Positions 16,461-25,150 of a stretch of DNA of 64,000 nucleotides are shown piece after piece. The stretch lies in assembly GCA_945903265.1 (NCBI GenBank), contig CAMDNQ010000002.1, forward strand, positions 186,001-250,000, written 5' to 3'. Origin of the DNA: Candidatus Sulfopaludibacter sp. SbA3. Its GTDB lineage: Bacteria; Acidobacteriota; Vicinamibacteria; Vicinamibacterales; UBA2999. A program made the translations under genes and the position numbers. Position 1 is the first letter of the stretch; the number at the start of each line of letters is the position of its first letter. The notes beneath the pieces were generated by a model. The model made no database searches, was not told the DNA's origin, and worked only from the letters and a program-made list of their open reading frames with translations.

Positions 16461-19256
16461 TTACTTCGCCGGTTTGCCTTCCGCATCGCGGATTTCCACG
16501 GCGCCAAGGCTCAGCTTCCTCAGTTCGGCCTCGATCGCCGCCCGGTCGCCAACCGCAATGACGACCAACCTCTCCGGCACCACGTACCGGCGGGCGACGT
16601 CGAGCGCCTGCGCGGCGGTGACCGCGCTCACTTCCCTGCCGTAGCGCGTGTAGTAGTCGAGCCCCAGGTCGTAGATGAAGATGTTGCTGAAGCTGCCGAC
16701 CACGGTGTTGTTCGTCTCGAACGCGCCGGGCAGCGAATTGATCATCGCGTCCTTCGCCTTCTTCAACTCGTCGGGGCTCAGCTCCATCTCCCGGATGGCC
16801 GCGACCTCCTTGAAGATTTCGCTGACGGACGCCGCCGTCACGTCCGTGCGGACGCCGGCGCCGATCGCGAAGGGCCCGGCGCTCCGGCGGAATATGAACT
16901 GCGAAAACGCGCCGTAACTGTACCCGTGCTGCTCGCGCAGGTTCATGTTGACGCGGCTGGAAAACAACCCGCCCAGCGCGTTGTTCATCACCTGCAGGGC
17001 CCGGAAATCCGGCGACGAACGCGGCGCGCCGATCGCCGCGACGCGCAGCTGCGTCTGCGGCGTCCCCGGCTTGTCGACGAGGACGATCCGCGCGGTGGTG
17101 GTTTCTGGCGAGCCGAGCGACGGCCGCGGCGGCGTGCCGCGCTGCCACGCGCCGAACGCCTTCGTGGCGAGCGACCGCAGTTCGTCCATCGAGATGTCAC
17201 CCGCGACGACGAGCGCGGCGTTGTTTGGAACGAAGTGCTGTTCCCAGAAGCGCACCATGTCGGCTCGCGTCGTGGCCTTCACCGCGGGTTCGGTTCCGAT
17301 CTCCGCGTGCCCGTACGGATGCCGCGGCCCGTAGAGGGCCGAAGCCATGGCGGCGGTCACGAGCTCGGCAGGACGATCACGCTGCTCAACCAGCTGTCCA
17401 AGGCGATCCGCGCGCTGCCGCTCGATTTCCTCCGCGGGAAATGCGGGCCGCAGCGTGATGTCGGCCAGCAGATTGAAGACCGCCGGAAAGTTCTTCGACA
17501 GCGACGAGGCACGGACGGTGATCGCGTCCATCGTGCTGTTCGTTTCCAAATCGGCGCCCAGATGCGCGACTTCGTCGGCAATCTGCGGGGCCCCTCGCGT
17601 CGAGGTGCCCTGGTCGAGCATCGCGGTCATGAAACTCGCGAGACCTGGACGGTCCTGCGGATTTGAATCGCTCCCGCTCTTGAACACCAGGTTCGCCGAC
17701 ACCAGCGGCAGCCCGCGGCGTTCGCTGAGGATCAGCGTCAGCCCGTTGGGAAGGACGGCGGTCGCCGGCGCCGCGATCTGAAGCGGACGCGCGAGGCCGC
17801 CCGGCGGCATGGCGTCCCGCCATGGCTCTTCGGCATTGATCGACTGACTGCCCTCGCCTCCTGTTGCAGGTTTCGGCGGCGTCGGCGCAGTGGCCGGCGC
17901 CTGCGGCTGTCCTGGAACGGCATGCAGCACCGCGCGTGCGGACGGCGCGAGGTACGCCTTGACGAACGCGTGGACCGATGCGGGCGTGACGCTCCGGTAC
18001 CGCTGGATGTCCTTCTCGAGGTAGTCGGGAGTCCCGAGGTAGTGGTTATAGAGATTCAAACGATTGGCGATCCCGTTGAACCGCTCGAGGCCGCCGACGA
18101 TGGACGTCTCGATCGTGTTCCGCGCCTGTTCGATCTCACGCAACGTGGGAGGCTGAGCGCGCATCGCGGTCAGCTCCTCGTCGATGGCGCGCTCGAGCTC
18201 TTCGGCGGTGTGGCCAGGCCGCGCGGTCGCCTGGATCATGAAAGTCGATGTGAGCAGCATCGAGTCCTGCCAGGCGCCGACGTCCTGCGCAATCTGCCGC
18301 TCGTAGACCAGCTTCTTGTACATCCGGCTCGCGGCGCCGTTGCCGAGAATGGTCGACGCGACCATGCCATCAGCATTCCCTGGCTTGAACATTGACGGCG
18401 CAAGCCATGACATGTAGACGCGCGGCAGCTCGACGCGCGACGGCAGCACTTGCCGGCGTTCGGATGTGATTGGGGGTGTTTCGACCTTGATGGGTGCGAC
18501 AGCCGGGCCGCGCTTCAGCGTGCCGAAATATTTTTCGACGAGCGCCTTCGCTTCGGCGATCTCGAAGTCTCCAACCAGCGCAATCGTCGCGTTGTTCGGC
18601 GCGTAATATTCCCGGAAGAACCGGTTGACGTCATTCAGCTGCACCGCCTGGATGTCTTCGTGGGAGCCGATGACGTTCCCGTAGTACGGATGCCCCTTCG
18701 GATACACCATCTGGACGAGCGCTTCGTACGCCACACCATCAGGATCGTTCTCGCTTTGCCGGCGCTCGTTCCGGACCACGTCCTGCTGATTGGACAGCGA
18801 GGTCTGATCGACTTTCTCGAGGAGGTATCCCATCCGATCCGACTCGAGCCACAAGGCGAGCGGCAGCTGATTGGCGGGAACCGTCTCGAAGTAGTTGGTG
18901 CGGTCGTTGTTCGTCGTGCCGTTGAGCCCGGTGGCACCGGCGGACTCGAGCAGCTTGAAATGGCCGTCGGCCGGCACGTGCTTCGACCCCTGAAACATCA
19001 TGTGCTCGAAGAGGTGCGCGAACCCGGTGCGGCCTGGCTCCTCGTTCGCCGGCCCGACGTGGTACCAGAGATTGACCGCCACGCTGGGAATGCGGCGGTT
19101 CTGACTCAGGATGACCTCGAGGCCATTCGGCAGCGTGTACTTCTCGAACTGCAGTCGCGGGACGTCCGCGGTCCCCGTCTGCGCAGCGGGAGGCGCCTGC
19201 ACAAGCGCGACGAGGACGAGGCCAAGCAGGAAGGTGACGTGAGAGCGATGGCGCAT
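16461..19256 (-). CDS. M16 family zinc peptidase, secreted, two-domain
   Basis: About 931 residues with a signal peptide (RSHVTFLLGLVLVALVQAPP). It carries two pitrilysin/processing-peptidase repeats. The N-terminal half has the inverted zinc motif HLFEH at residues 81-85 and the downstream glutamate region, so it is the catalytic half. The C-terminal half lacks the motif and is structural. A proline-rich linker lies near 450-480. Such proteins degrade peptides in the periplasm. The ATG at 19256 has a perfect AAGGAG eight bases upstream, overlapping the stop of the AlkA-type gene; the longer frame is rejected for that reason. Confidence 0.88.
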   Translation of the reverse strand: MRHRSHVTFLLGLVLVALVQAPPAAQTGTADVPRLQFEKYTLPNGLEVILSQNRRIPSVAVNLWYHVGPANEEPGRTGFAHLFEHMMFQGSKHVPADGHFKLLESAGATGLNGTTNNDRTNYFETVPANQLPLALWLESDRMGYLLEKVDQTSLSNQQDVVRNERRQSENDPDGVAYEALVQMVYPKGHPYYGNVIGSHEDIQAVQLNDVNRFFREYYAPNNATIALVGDFEIAEAKALVEKYFGTLKRGPAVAPIKVETPPITSERRQVLPSRVELPRVYMSWLAPSMFKPGNADGMVASTILGNGAASRMYKKLVYERQIAQDVGAWQDSMLLTSTFMIQATARPGHTAEELERAIDEELTAMRAQPPTLREIEQARNTIETSIVGGLERFNGIANRLNLYNHYLGTPDYLEKDIQRYRSVTPASVHAFVKAYLAPSARAVLHAVPGQPQAPATAPTPPKPATGGEGSQSINAEEPWRDAMPPGGLARPLQIAAPATAVLPNGLTLILSERRGLPLVSANLVFKSGSDSNPQDRPGLASFMTAMLDQGTSTRGAPQIADEVAHLGADLETNSTMDAITVRASSLSKNFPAVFNLLADITLRPAFPAEEIERQRADRLGQLVEQRDRPAELVTAAMASALYGPRHPYGHAEIGTEPAVKATTRADMVRFWEQHFVPNNAALVVAGDISMDELRSLATKAFGAWQRGTPPRPSLGSPETTTARIVLVDKPGTPQTQLRVAAIGAPRSSPDFRALQVMNNALGGLFSSRVNMNLREQHGYSYGAFSQFIFRRSAGPFAIGAGVRTDVTAASVSEIFKEVAAIREMELSPDELKKAKDAMINSLPGAFETNNTVVGSFSNIFIYDLGLDYYTRYGREVSAVTAAQALDVARRYVVPERLVVIAVGDRAAIEAELRKLSLGAVEIRDAEGKPAK

Positions 19257-19261
19257 GACGG

Positions 19262-19885
19262 TCACTCCTTCACCGGCGTGTTCTCGAGACTCCGCCACAA
19301 GTACCAGCAGGCGACGGAGCGGTAGGGTCTCCACTCTTCACCGAGCCGCATTAACCGTTTCGGGGACGGCAGTGTGCGCATGCGGTACGCCCGCTGCACG
19401 GCTTTGACGATACCGAGATCGTCGACCGGCAGCACGTCCGGACGATGAAGCCGGAACATCAGGAACATTTCGGCCGTCCACCGGCCGATGCCTTTGACTT
19501 CGGTCAGGACCCTGATGACCTCTTCGTCATCCATCCGGCCGAGGGTGGCCAGCGGCAACAGGCCGCCTTCAATTCGCGCGCAGAGGTCGCGTATGTAGCG
19601 GAGCTTCTGGCCGCTCAGTCCCACGGCGCGCAGCTGATCGTCAGGCGCCGCGTTGACGCGTGCCGGAGTCGGTTTCCCATCGAACAGCGCCTCGAAACGC
19701 CTGGCGATCGTGGCGGCCGCCTGCGTGGACAACTGCTGCGAGATGATGGCGCGGACAAGCGCGCGAAACGGGTCGGTATGCTGGGAATCGGCAAGGCCGC
19801 ACGGCCCGTACCGGCGCATCAGGTCGCGCAGGACGGGGTCGCGGCGCGCCAGCAGGCGGCGCGCCTTTGCGTAGTCGATCGACAC
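19262..19885 (-). CDS. DNA-3-methyladenine glycosylase II (AlkA-like, HhH-GPD)
   Basis: A 207-residue base-excision repair glycosylase that removes alkylated purines. The core shows IISQQLSTQAA, the helix-hairpin-helix VKGIGRWTAEMFLMFRL, and the catalytic aspartate in LPVDDLGIVKAV. It lacks the N-terminal domain of E. coli AlkA, like the short enzymes common in other phyla. It ends inside the ribosome-binding region of the M16 gene. Confidence 0.88.
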   Translation of the reverse strand: MSIDYAKARRLLARRDPVLRDLMRRYGPCGLADSQHTDPFRALVRAIISQQLSTQAAATIARRFEALFDGKPTPARVNAAPDDQLRAVGLSGQKLRYIRDLCARIEGGLLPLATLGRMDDEEVIRVLTEVKGIGRWTAEMFLMFRLHRPDVLPVDDLGIVKAVQRAYRMRTLPSPKRLMRLGEEWRPYRSVACWYLWRSLENTPVKE

Positions 19886-19894
19886 GCGCTAAGC

Positions 19895-20593
19895 CTACTG
19901 AAGTTCTGCGGTCAGCGTCACGTTGGCGCGCAGTTCCAGCTGGCCCGCCGAAATGACCGGGGCGTCGTTGGCCTGGGCCGCCGCCTCGCGCACGGCCATG
20001 TACGGCATCGGGGGGCGCGAGACAACGCCATGCTCCTCCACCCTGAGGATCCGGCCCAGCCGCCCATTGGCGCCCGACGCCGCGGCCTCGGCCTTGGTGC
20101 GGGCATCGGCCACGGCCAGGCGCAGCGCTTCCCGCTCGAGGCTGCTGCGATCCTTCAGATCGAAGCGGATGCCGCCAACCGACGTCGCGCCTGACGACAC
20201 GGCGATCTCGAGATACTCGCCCACCCGATCGATCGCGTCGACGCGAACATCGATGGTGTTCCTCGCGACAAACCCTCGCGACACCCGCCGGTTCTGGACG
20301 TAGTCCCATTCCTGCTGCAGGTCGTAGGCGACGGTCCGAATGGCATCGGCCGGGAGGCCGGCCGCGCGGAGCTTTTGCTGCACGGGCGCCATCGCGTCGG
20401 CGTTGCGCTTCTGTGCCTCGCGCGGGTTCGGGGCGCGCGACTCGGCGGTGATCGTGACCCACGCCCGATCAGGCGCCGCCTGGACCAGGCCTTCACCGGA
20501 CGTGACGACGGTCGGCACGACAGCCGCGCGCGGCTCCTGGGCCGAGGCGGCGACCGGCATGAACAACATTGCCGTGACGAGGATGGTTCTCAT
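19895..20593 (-). CDS. SIMPL-domain (DUF541) periplasmic protein
   Basis: A 232-residue exported protein. Signal peptide: MRTILVTAMLFMPVAASAQE. The rest is a SIMPL/BP26 domain, with the opening VVTSGEGLVQAAPDRAWVTI, the repeating helix AVADARTKAEAAA and the final strand LRANVTLTAEL. BP26-like proteins form ring-shaped oligomers; their role is unclear. ATG 20593 is chosen because it opens the signal peptide. It lies nine bases after the glycosylase gene and faces the unknown gene at 20654 across a short divergent gap. Confidence 0.75.
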   Translation of the reverse strand: MRTILVTAMLFMPVAASAQEPRAAVVPTVVTSGEGLVQAAPDRAWVTITAESRAPNPREAQKRNADAMAPVQQKLRAAGLPADAIRTVAYDLQQEWDYVQNRRVSRGFVARNTIDVRVDAIDRVGEYLEIAVSSGATSVGGIRFDLKDRSSLEREALRLAVADARTKAEAAASGANGRLGRILRVEEHGVVSRPPMPYMAVREAAAQANDAPVISAGQLELRANVTLTAELQ

Positions 20594-20640
20594 ATGCCTA
20601 TTCTGACGCCGGACAGGCAGAAGAGGTTGGCGGGTCCACG

Positions 20641-20646
20641 TACAAT
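20641..20646 (+). promoter_or_regulatory. -10 element (TACAAT) for leaderless transcript
   Basis: TACAAT seven bases before the GTG at 20654. The spacing matches the pattern at 450-455 and 35795-35800. No Shine-Dalgarno sequence precedes the GTG. Confidence 0.45.
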
Positions 20647-20653
20647 TGGCGCA

Positions 20654-21094
20654 GTGGAAATCTCGACTGTCCGTAACCAGCTCACCCGGGCCATTGAGGC
20701 CGCTCGTCTTCGAAACCAGCGCAGGCGCGAGCTCACCGCCGAGGCCGAGCGCGGCTTCCAGCTGTTTCTGGACCAGGTCGCGACGCCGATAACCAGGATG
20801 GTCGCCACCGCGCTCAAGTCGGAAGGCCATCAGTTCATCGCAATGACGCCCGGAGGCGGATTGCGGCTCGCGTCAGAGACCCGCCGCGACGACTACATCG
20901 AGTTTGCCCTCGATACGGTCGCCGAACCTCCTCAGGTGATTGGCCGGATCAGTCAGACACGCGGCTCGAGAACGCTGAGCGACGAGCGGCCAGTGAAACC
21001 CGGCACTGCGCCCGACGCGATTACGGAAGAAGACGTGCTGGCGTTTCTTCTCGACGCGCTGGAGCCGTGGCTGGAAGGCCGTGGCCGCGCGTAG
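20654..21094 (+). CDS. Conserved hypothetical protein, helical N-terminus
   Basis: A 146-residue cytosolic protein I cannot assign. The first 50 residues are a charged helix rich in Arg/Glu, followed by VATPITRMVATALKSEGHQF and a small alpha/beta region, ending in a helical DVLAFLLDALEPWLEG. No signal peptide or membrane helix. GTG 20654 is preferred for the TACAAT hexamer just upstream; an ATG at 20594 would add 20 residues. The last 74 bases overlap the convergent menG gene, a larger overlap than usual. Confidence 0.55.
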   Translation: MEISTVRNQLTRAIEAARLRNQRRRELTAEAERGFQLFLDQVATPITRMVATALKSEGHQFIAMTPGGGLRLASETRRDDYIEFALDTVAEPPQVIGRISQTRGSRTLSDERPVKPGTAPDAITEEDVLAFLLDALEPWLEGRGRA

Positions 21095-21782
21095 CCACGT
21101 GAATGGCCATCAGGCCGCCCAGCAATAGCTCCACGCGCACGTCTCCGAAGCCTTCCTCGGCCATCATCGCGGCAACACCATTCGCACCCGGATAGAGGCG
21201 GATCGATTCCGGAATGTAGCGGTACGTGTCGGCATCGCCATGCAGCATCAGACCGAGTGTGCTGCCGACCGCAGTCAGGTACACGAGGTACGCCGCGCGC
21301 AACAGCGGCTGTTCCGGCCGATTGAAGTCGAGGGACAGCACTCTTCCCCCTGGCGCGAGGACCCGGTGAATCTCATGTAACGCGCCTCGCAAGTCCGGCA
21401 CGTTCCGCAGGCCATACCCCGTTGTCACGACGTCGAACGACCCTGCCGGGAACGGAAGCGCGAGCATGTCGCCGCAGACGACCGTCGTGCCTGCGCTGCG
21501 CGCCACAGCGAGCTGCAGCATGCGGTACGTGAGATCCAGCCCCACAACCGTCCGGGCGCCCGCGGCCGCACACGTCAGATCGCCTGTGCCGCAGGCAAGA
21601 TCGAGCACGCGGTCTCCGGGGGTGATGCGCGCCAGTGCGATGAGCCGCGCTTTCCAGCGGCGGTCCTGTCCGTATGAGAGAAAGCGGGTGATGAAGTCGT
21701 AGCGGTCGGCGATGGTGGCAAAGAGCCGCCGCACGTAGCGGCGTTTGCCCTCGGGCGTGGCAATCGTGGAGCGGAGTGTCAA
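21021..21782 (-). CDS. menG: Demethylmenaquinone methyltransferase (UbiE/MenG)
   Basis: A 253-residue SAM-dependent methyltransferase for the last step of menaquinone synthesis. Motifs: VRRLFATIADRYDFITRFLS, VLDLACGTGDLT (SAM loop), ALPFPAGSFDVVTTGYGLRN and FNRPEQPLLR, all typical of UbiE/MenG. The start is TTG 21782, which overlaps the TGA of the cupredoxin gene (TTGA) and gives the usual N-terminus. It is the last gene of the metal operon, an odd place for a quinone gene, but it fits the futalosine genes at 8.9-12 kb. Confidence 0.85.
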   Translation of the reverse strand: MTLRSTIATPEGKRRYVRRLFATIADRYDFITRFLSYGQDRRWKARLIALARITPGDRVLDLACGTGDLTCAAAGARTVVGLDLTYRMLQLAVARSAGTTVVCGDMLALPFPAGSFDVVTTGYGLRNVPDLRGALHEIHRVLAPGGRVLSLDFNRPEQPLLRAAYLVYLTAVGSTLGLMLHGDADTYRYIPESIRLYPGANGVAAMMAEEGFGDVRVELLLGGLMAIHVATRGHGLPATAPARREETPARLLP

Positions 21783-22174
21783 TAGATGCGGATTGTGCCT
21801 CGCATCATCAGCCGATGGGGCTGGCATTCGTACTGATACGTGCCCGGCCGCTTCGGCGCCGTGAACGTCACCTGGTCGGACTCGTTCCACCCGAGTTGAT
21901 CGACGGACTTCTTCAGGACGGGCACCGCGAAGTCGTGGATGATGCCCCGCTCCTGATTGCGCAGCGTGATCCGGACGCGCTCGCCCGCTTTAATGTCGAG
22001 CGTCGGGTTCGGCGTCTTCAGATCGCTGTCGAGATAGAACGCCATGCCCTTCGCGACGAGCGTGATCTCGCGCGTCGGCGTCTTGCTGAGCGCCGGTGCG
22101 AGTACGGCAAGGATCATCAGCACGGCCATGGCCGCGATCGCGCGAAGCGGAACCCGTTTCCCCAGTATGCTCAT
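21779..22174 (-). CDS. Membrane-anchored or secreted cupredoxin-like protein
   Basis: A 131-residue protein with an N-terminal hydrophobic segment (AIAAMAVLMILAVLAPALS) and a single plastocyanin-like domain. Candidate copper ligands are the His in IIHDFAVP and the Cys, His and Met of YECQPHRLMMRG, giving a type-1 pattern C-x2-H-x2-M. This suits a small electron carrier in the periplasm. It is coupled by ATGA to the ZIP gene and by TTGA to menG. The likely partner is the multicopper oxidase of the same operon. Confidence 0.75.
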   Translation of the reverse strand: MSILGKRVPLRAIAAMAVLMILAVLAPALSKTPTREITLVAKGMAFYLDSDLKTPNPTLDIKAGERVRITLRNQERGIIHDFAVPVLKKSVDQLGWNESDQVTFTAPKRPGTYQYECQPHRLMMRGTIRIY

Positions 22175-23358
22175 CCGACCAGCATCCCCGTCACGTACAT
22201 CACTGCAAAACCCGCGAACAATCCGGCCAGGACCGGGGCCGTGGCCAGCATCCGGCCGACCGATTCCTGTCGAGCCATGTGGCGCACAATCTGACCGATC
22301 ACCTGTCCGATAGCGCCGACCCCAATCCCCAGGAAGACGACCGCCCACACAGGCGAATACACAAACCCGCCGAGCCACGCGCCGGCGATCGTCGGAACGC
22401 CGCCGATCAACCCCAGCTTGATGAGGTCGACGACCGACACCCGCTGCTTCGCGCGGGCCAGCGGCGAGATGATCGCGAGCCCCTCGGTCGTGTTGTGCAG
22501 CGTGAAGCCGACGATGAGCAATGTTCCGAGCGCCGCCTCGCCAAGGGCGAACGCGGATCCAATCGCAAGCCCCTCGCCGAAGTTGTGAAGACCGATGCCG
22601 ACCGCGATGAGTACGGCGAGCACCCAGCCGCCCGTCCCGTCGCCAGCCCCGCCGCCCGCTCCGCGTTTTCGGCCTTTGAGCCACGCGCCGATAGCCTCGA
22701 GCAGAAGGTACGCACCGATTGCGGCAGTCGCGAACAGGACGACACCCTGGAACGATTCCGGCAACAGGTTCGCCGCCTCGAGTCCTTCACTTCCCCCGTC
22801 GATCAGAAGAAATGCGAGCAGGCCGACCGTCAGCGCCATCAGAAAATCCATGGCGCGGTCCGAGAGTCTCGCAATGAACGGATACCAGAGCAGCCCGATC
22901 ACCACCGGAAGGACACCGACATACACACCGATCAGCGTGAAGATGCCGAAGAACCGCGCGTTCGGGGTGGGACTCGCGACGGCAACGGGAATCTCGTGTT
23001 CGAACACCGTTCCGGTTGACGTCAGCAGCTTGACGACATGCGCGTCGCCCTGCACCCACGGATACGGAATACGCAGCGTCGTCCTGCCGAGGTGATCGAG
23101 GGCGGTTCCATCCTCGGTCGTAAATGTCCAGAACGCGTCGTCGATCTGGACCTGCGCGATCATCACCGGATCGGGCCCGTCGTTGAGCACGCTGACGACG
23201 ATGAAATCAGGTTCCAGGATGACGCGCTGGAATGTCAGGCGTTCCACCGGCGGGACATTTTCGCCGCGAAGCGCATCGGCCGGGCCGGAGCGGACGATCA
23301 CCGTCAGGAGGATGGCGAGAAGGACCAGCGGAATGAAGGCGAGGAGAACGCGGCGCAT
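22171..23358 (-). CDS. ZIP family metal transporter with extra periplasmic domain
   Basis: A 395-residue membrane protein. Residues about 5-25 form one helix, 30-135 a beta-rich soluble region not usual in bacterial ZIP proteins, and 140-395 the eight-helix ZIP core. Metal-site motifs HNFGEGLAIG and HNTTEGLAI are in the two central helices. ZIP proteins import divalent zinc, iron or manganese. The start overlaps the oxidase stop (TGATG). Its regulator is a DtxR-type protein encoded divergently, which points to manganese or iron rather than zinc. Confidence 0.8.
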   Translation of the reverse strand: MRRVLLAFIPLVLLAILLTVIVRSGPADALRGENVPPVERLTFQRVILEPDFIVVSVLNDGPDPVMIAQVQIDDAFWTFTTEDGTALDHLGRTTLRIPYPWVQGDAHVVKLLTSTGTVFEHEIPVAVASPTPNARFFGIFTLIGVYVGVLPVVIGLLWYPFIARLSDRAMDFLMALTVGLLAFLLIDGGSEGLEAANLLPESFQGVVLFATAAIGAYLLLEAIGAWLKGRKRGAGGGAGDGTGGWVLAVLIAVGIGLHNFGEGLAIGSAFALGEAALGTLLIVGFTLHNTTEGLAIISPLARAKQRVSVVDLIKLGLIGGVPTIAGAWLGGFVYSPVWAVVFLGIGVGAIGQVIGQIVRHMARQESVGRMLATAPVLAGLFAGFAVMYVTGMLVG

Positions 23359-24395
23359 CAGGTGGCCGGGGCCGCCTCGGCCCTGAAGAGACCCATCCAG
23401 CCCAGCTCGGCGAATTCGCTCTGGTGGGCGTGGAACATGAAATCGCCGGGATACCGGAATGTCGTCTCCAGGATGGCCCGCTCGCCCTGGCAGAGCATGA
23501 GTGTGTCGGTGCGCTCGGAGGGCGTGAGCGCCGTACCCGTGCGAATGACGTCGAAGAACATGCCATGCGTGTGCATGCTGTTGATCGGATCGAACTCGGT
23601 GAGGTTCACCAGATAGATCCGGACCAGGCGGCCGACCGTCACGCGAATCGGCTCGTGCATGTAGGCGTTGGCCACCGTGTTCGCGGCATACACCTCGTTC
23701 TCGACATCGAAGTTCGTGTCGAACGCGTTCATCACCATCACCATCTCGTCGGCCGGCGCTCTCCCCTCGCGGGGATCGATGATGAACGTGCCGTACAGGC
23801 CTTTGTGGATATGGCGCTTCAGCGGCACGGTGTGGCAGTGATAGAGATGCAGACCGAACGGGTCGGCGTCGAACTCGTAGACGAACGTCTCGCCTGGAAA
23901 AACTTCCTGCCCAGGAAGCGCGCCGTCCATTGCCGGCATGTGCCATCCATGGAAGTGGATCGAATGCGGGTGGCTCCCGGAATTCCTGAACGTCACCTTG
24001 ACGCGATCGCCTTCGGTGGCTCGAATCGTCGGCCCCGGCACCTGCCCGTTGTACGTCCAGGCCGGAAAGAACAGGCCGGGCGCGATCTCGATGTCGCGAT
24101 CGACCGCGTAGATCTCGTACTCGCGGAGCATCGTGCCGTCGGGACGGGGCGTTTCCTTGTAGAACTTTGCGCGCGCGTCCGGTTCCAGCTCCGAGAAGTT
24201 CCAGTTGCGCAGGAAGGTCGTCGGATTAAACGCGTCGAGCGACGGCGTCCCGACCGTGCCCATGACATGTGAGCCATGCGCCTGGTGCCGGCCCTGGCCG
24301 GCGGTCTGTCCGGACAGCTTCGCGCCAAGGAGGCTTCCGCTCAGCGACGCCAGTCCCGTCGCCTGCAACCACCCGCGCCGGCTCATCGTCCACAT
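23358..24395 (-). CDS. Two-domain multicopper oxidase (Tat-exported)
   Basis: A 345-residue exported enzyme. SRRGWLQATGLASLSG near the start is a twin-arginine signal. Domain 1 has HSIHFHGWH and HLYHCHTVPLKRHIHKG; domain 2 has NSMHTHGMFF and FMFHAHQSEFAELGW. The only type-1-like cysteine is in domain 1, the pattern of trimeric two-domain laccases or nitrite-reductase-like oxidases with the trinuclear site between subunits. Oxidation of Fe(II), Mn(II), Cu(I) or phenols is possible. It is the first gene of the operon. ATG 24386 is an alternative start closer to the twin arginines. Confidence 0.82.
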   Translation of the reverse strand: MWTMSRRGWLQATGLASLSGSLLGAKLSGQTAGQGRHQAHGSHVMGTVGTPSLDAFNPTTFLRNWNFSELEPDARAKFYKETPRPDGTMLREYEIYAVDRDIEIAPGLFFPAWTYNGQVPGPTIRATEGDRVKVTFRNSGSHPHSIHFHGWHMPAMDGALPGQEVFPGETFVYEFDADPFGLHLYHCHTVPLKRHIHKGLYGTFIIDPREGRAPADEMVMVMNAFDTNFDVENEVYAANTVANAYMHEPIRVTVGRLVRIYLVNLTEFDPINSMHTHGMFFDVIRTGTALTPSERTDTLMLCQGERAILETTFRYPGDFMFHAHQSEFAELGWMGLFRAEAAPAT

Positions 24396-24410
24396 TTTGA
24401 TGAGTCAAAA
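24395..24410. promoter_or_regulatory. Palindromic operator 1, DtxR/MntR type
   Basis: TTTTGATGAGTCAAAA is a perfect 6+4+6 palindrome touching the multicopper oxidase start. It overlaps TATTTT, a possible minus-strand -10. The half-site TCAAAA/AGTCAA resembles manganese-repressor sites of the DtxR family. Confidence 0.5.
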
Positions 24411-24422
24411 ATACAGTGGAGA

Positions 24423-24436
24423 TGACTAAAAAGTCA
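24423..24436. promoter_or_regulatory. Palindromic operator 2, DtxR/MntR type
   Basis: TGACTAAAAAGTCA is a perfect 5+4+5 palindrome, 28 bases from operator 1 and sharing the AGTCAAA half-site. It lies in the 79-base gap between the divergent oxidase operon and the dtxR-like gene, so one regulator could control both. A further half-site, CAAAAGTC, is at 24450-24457. Confidence 0.5.
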
Positions 24437-24460
24437 AATAACTGAGCTTCAAAAGTCGGC

Positions 24461-24466
24461 TAAACT
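24461..24466 (+). promoter_or_regulatory. -10 element (TAAACT) for dtxR-like gene
   Basis: TAAACT eight bases before the ATG at 24475, fitting a leaderless or near-leaderless transcript. No ribosome site is visible. Confidence 0.4.
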
Positions 24467-24474
24467 TGGGCGCA

Positions 24475-25146
24475 ATGCTGCCTTCCAGCACCGTCGAGAA
24501 CTACCTCAAGGCTATCTATCTGGGGGCGGGCGCCCTCACGCCTCCCAGCCGCCTGGTGCCGATGGGCCAACTGGCGGGTGCGCTTGGCGTGGCGCCGGGC
24601 ACCGCAACGACGATGGTGAAGACGCTCGCCGAATCGGGTCTCGTCGAATACGAGCCGTATGCCGGGGTCGCGCTGACGAAGGCCGGCCAGAAGCTCGCGG
24701 CGCTCGTCGTCCGCCGCCACCGGGTCATCGAGATGTTTCTGGTGCGGATGATGGGCTACGGCTGGGACGAGGTCCATGACGAGGCCGAGCAGATGGAACA
24801 CGTCGTCTCCGATCGCCTCATCGACCGGATGGACGAAATGCTCGGCCGCCCCGAAGTGGATCCTCACGGCGATCCGATTCCGACTCCGGAGGGGATCGTC
24901 AAGCCGCAGCCGATGCAGAGCCTGCTGACCTGCCCCCTTGCGACGCCCGTCACGATTACGCGCGTCATCGACCAGGACAAGGTCTTCCTGCGGTTCATCG
25001 AGAAGCACAACCTGAAACCTGGGGAATCGATCGAGGTCGAGGCGCGGGACGCGGCGTCCGACAGCGTCCGCGTCCGGGGCCGCGATGAGCAGCGCATCAC
25101 GATCGGGACGAAAGCCGCGTCCAAGCTGCTCGTGCAGGCGCGCTAG
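24475..25146 (+). CDS. DtxR/MntR-family metal-dependent repressor
   Basis: A 223-residue three-domain regulator. Residues 1-65 form the winged helix (VENYLKAIYLG, MGQLAGALGVAPGTATTMVK), 66-140 the metal-binding dimerisation domain (GYGWDEVHDEAEQMEH, then DPHGDPIPTP), and 150-223 a FeoA-like SH3 domain. It represses metal uptake genes when loaded with Mn(II) or Fe(II). It is transcribed away from the multicopper oxidase/ZIP operon across two palindromes. ATG 24475 is chosen; a TTG at 24466 would add three residues. Confidence 0.85.
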   Translation: MLPSSTVENYLKAIYLGAGALTPPSRLVPMGQLAGALGVAPGTATTMVKTLAESGLVEYEPYAGVALTKAGQKLAALVVRRHRVIEMFLVRMMGYGWDEVHDEAEQMEHVVSDRLIDRMDEMLGRPEVDPHGDPIPTPEGIVKPQPMQSLLTCPLATPVTITRVIDQDKVFLRFIEKHNLKPGESIEVEARDAASDSVRVRGRDEQRITIGTKAASKLLVQAR

Positions 25147-25150
25147 TTCT

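Noticed and set aside
15462-17666. Long plus-strand open frame of about 730 codons
   Set aside because: It is antisense to cysM and the M16 protease, whose motifs are complete. Its Arg/Gly/Asp-rich composition is typical of GC-rich shadow frames.
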